From Rubrivirga sp. (GTDB lineage: Bacteria > Bacteroidota > Rhodothermia > Rhodothermales > Rubricoccaceae): a stretch of DNA of 5,890 nt. This document shows, piece by piece, positions 5,729 to 5,890 of the stretch (positions are counted from its first letter, which is position 1; each line of letters begins with the position of its first letter). Position numbers and translations under genes: made by a program. The stretch covers positions 1-5,890 of the forward strand of contig JAAXJP010000725.1 in assembly GCA_012269805.1 (NCBI GenBank), in the 5' to 3' direction. The notes under the pieces are model-generated. The model was not told where the DNA came from, did no database searches, and saw nothing but the letters and a program-made list of their open reading frames with translations.

Positions 5729-5890
5729 GCCGCAACGTAGGGCAGAGCGCGGTCCCCCGCACGCCGGCGTCGCCCCCCCCCCGGGGGGCCCCCCCGCGGG
5801 GGGGGGGGGGGGCCGCGGCGGGGGGGGGGGCGCCGCGGGCCGGGGGCACGCCGACAAAGTGACGCCGCCGGGGGGGGACGTGTGGCGGGT
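5729..5890. other. Upstream region of reductase running into low-complexity G/C homopolymers
   Basis: The first 40 or so bases (5729-5770) look like normal genomic sequence and probably hold the reductase leader. On the minus strand TACGTTGC ends four bases before the ATG and weakly resembles a Bacteroidota -7 element, but it is too close to the start unless the mRNA is almost leaderless. From about 5771 the sequence collapses into runs: C10 (5773-5782), G6 (5783-5788), C7 (5789-5795), G15 (5798-5812) and G11 (5820-5830), with a further G-run near 5870. This is best read as a low-quality contig end. No gene is supported here. Confidence 0.7.

Noticed and set aside
5773..5830. G-quadruplex or large hairpin upstream of the reductase
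   Set aside because: The G and C runs could form one, but their abrupt appearance at the window edge points to an artefact first.
5729..5857. Longer start for the reductase at 5857
   Set aside because: The extra 43 residues are mostly Pro/Gly translated from the suspect homopolymer region, and family similarity begins just after the ATG at 5728.
1..5890. CRISPR array, tRNA/rRNA, transposase or insertion-sequence ends
   Set aside because: No regularly spaced repeats of CRISPR length, no cloverleaf or rRNA-like stretch, and no transposase motifs or terminal inverted repeats were seen on either strand.

Overview
This very GC-rich bacterial window carries five protein-coding genes and no RNA gene, insertion sequence or CRISPR array that I can recognise. 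The codon choice (strong use of CTC, GTC, GCG, CGG), the lack of a Shine-Dalgarno sequence before four of five starts, and the gene types (secreted M16 peptidase, EndI-type nuclease with a lamin-tail-like C-terminus, exported NTF2-like protein) suggest a high-GC relative of Bacteroidota, most likely Rhodothermota in the Rubricoccus/Rubrivirga neighbourhood. That placement is inference from style and would need a protein search.

Layout, left to right. An exported M16 zinc peptidase lies on the minus strand (58-1431). A 215-base divergent intergenic region (1432-1646) holds an exact direct repeat and an inverted repeat. A plus-strand pair follows. The first gene (1647-2924) is a membrane protein whose N-terminal half looks like an archaemetzincin (M54) zincin whose catalytic Glu is replaced by Ala. 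The second (2924-4267) is a lipoprotein EndI-family nuclease with a C-terminal lamin-tail-like domain. The two overlap by one base (TGATG), so they are probably one transcript with coupled translation. Two minus-strand genes then converge on the nuclease: an exported NTF2/SnoaL-like protein (4270-4794), whose stop is 2 bases from the nuclease stop, and a ferredoxin/flavodoxin-NADP+ reductase-like flavoprotein (4871-5728). The right edge (about 5771-5890) is dominated by homopolymer G and C runs and looks like poor assembly or a read artefact rather than biology.

Three of the five products carry export signals: the peptidase, the nuclease lipoprotein and the NTF2-like protein. A fourth is an inner-membrane protein and the reductase is cytoplasmic. 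No single pathway links all five. The most unusual item is the membrane-anchored pseudo-archaemetzincin and its tight coupling to a lipoprotein nuclease. The three zinc-ligand histidines and the Met-turn methionine are kept at archaemetzincin spacing, but the catalytic Glu and the family's structural cysteines are gone. I would examine that pair first.
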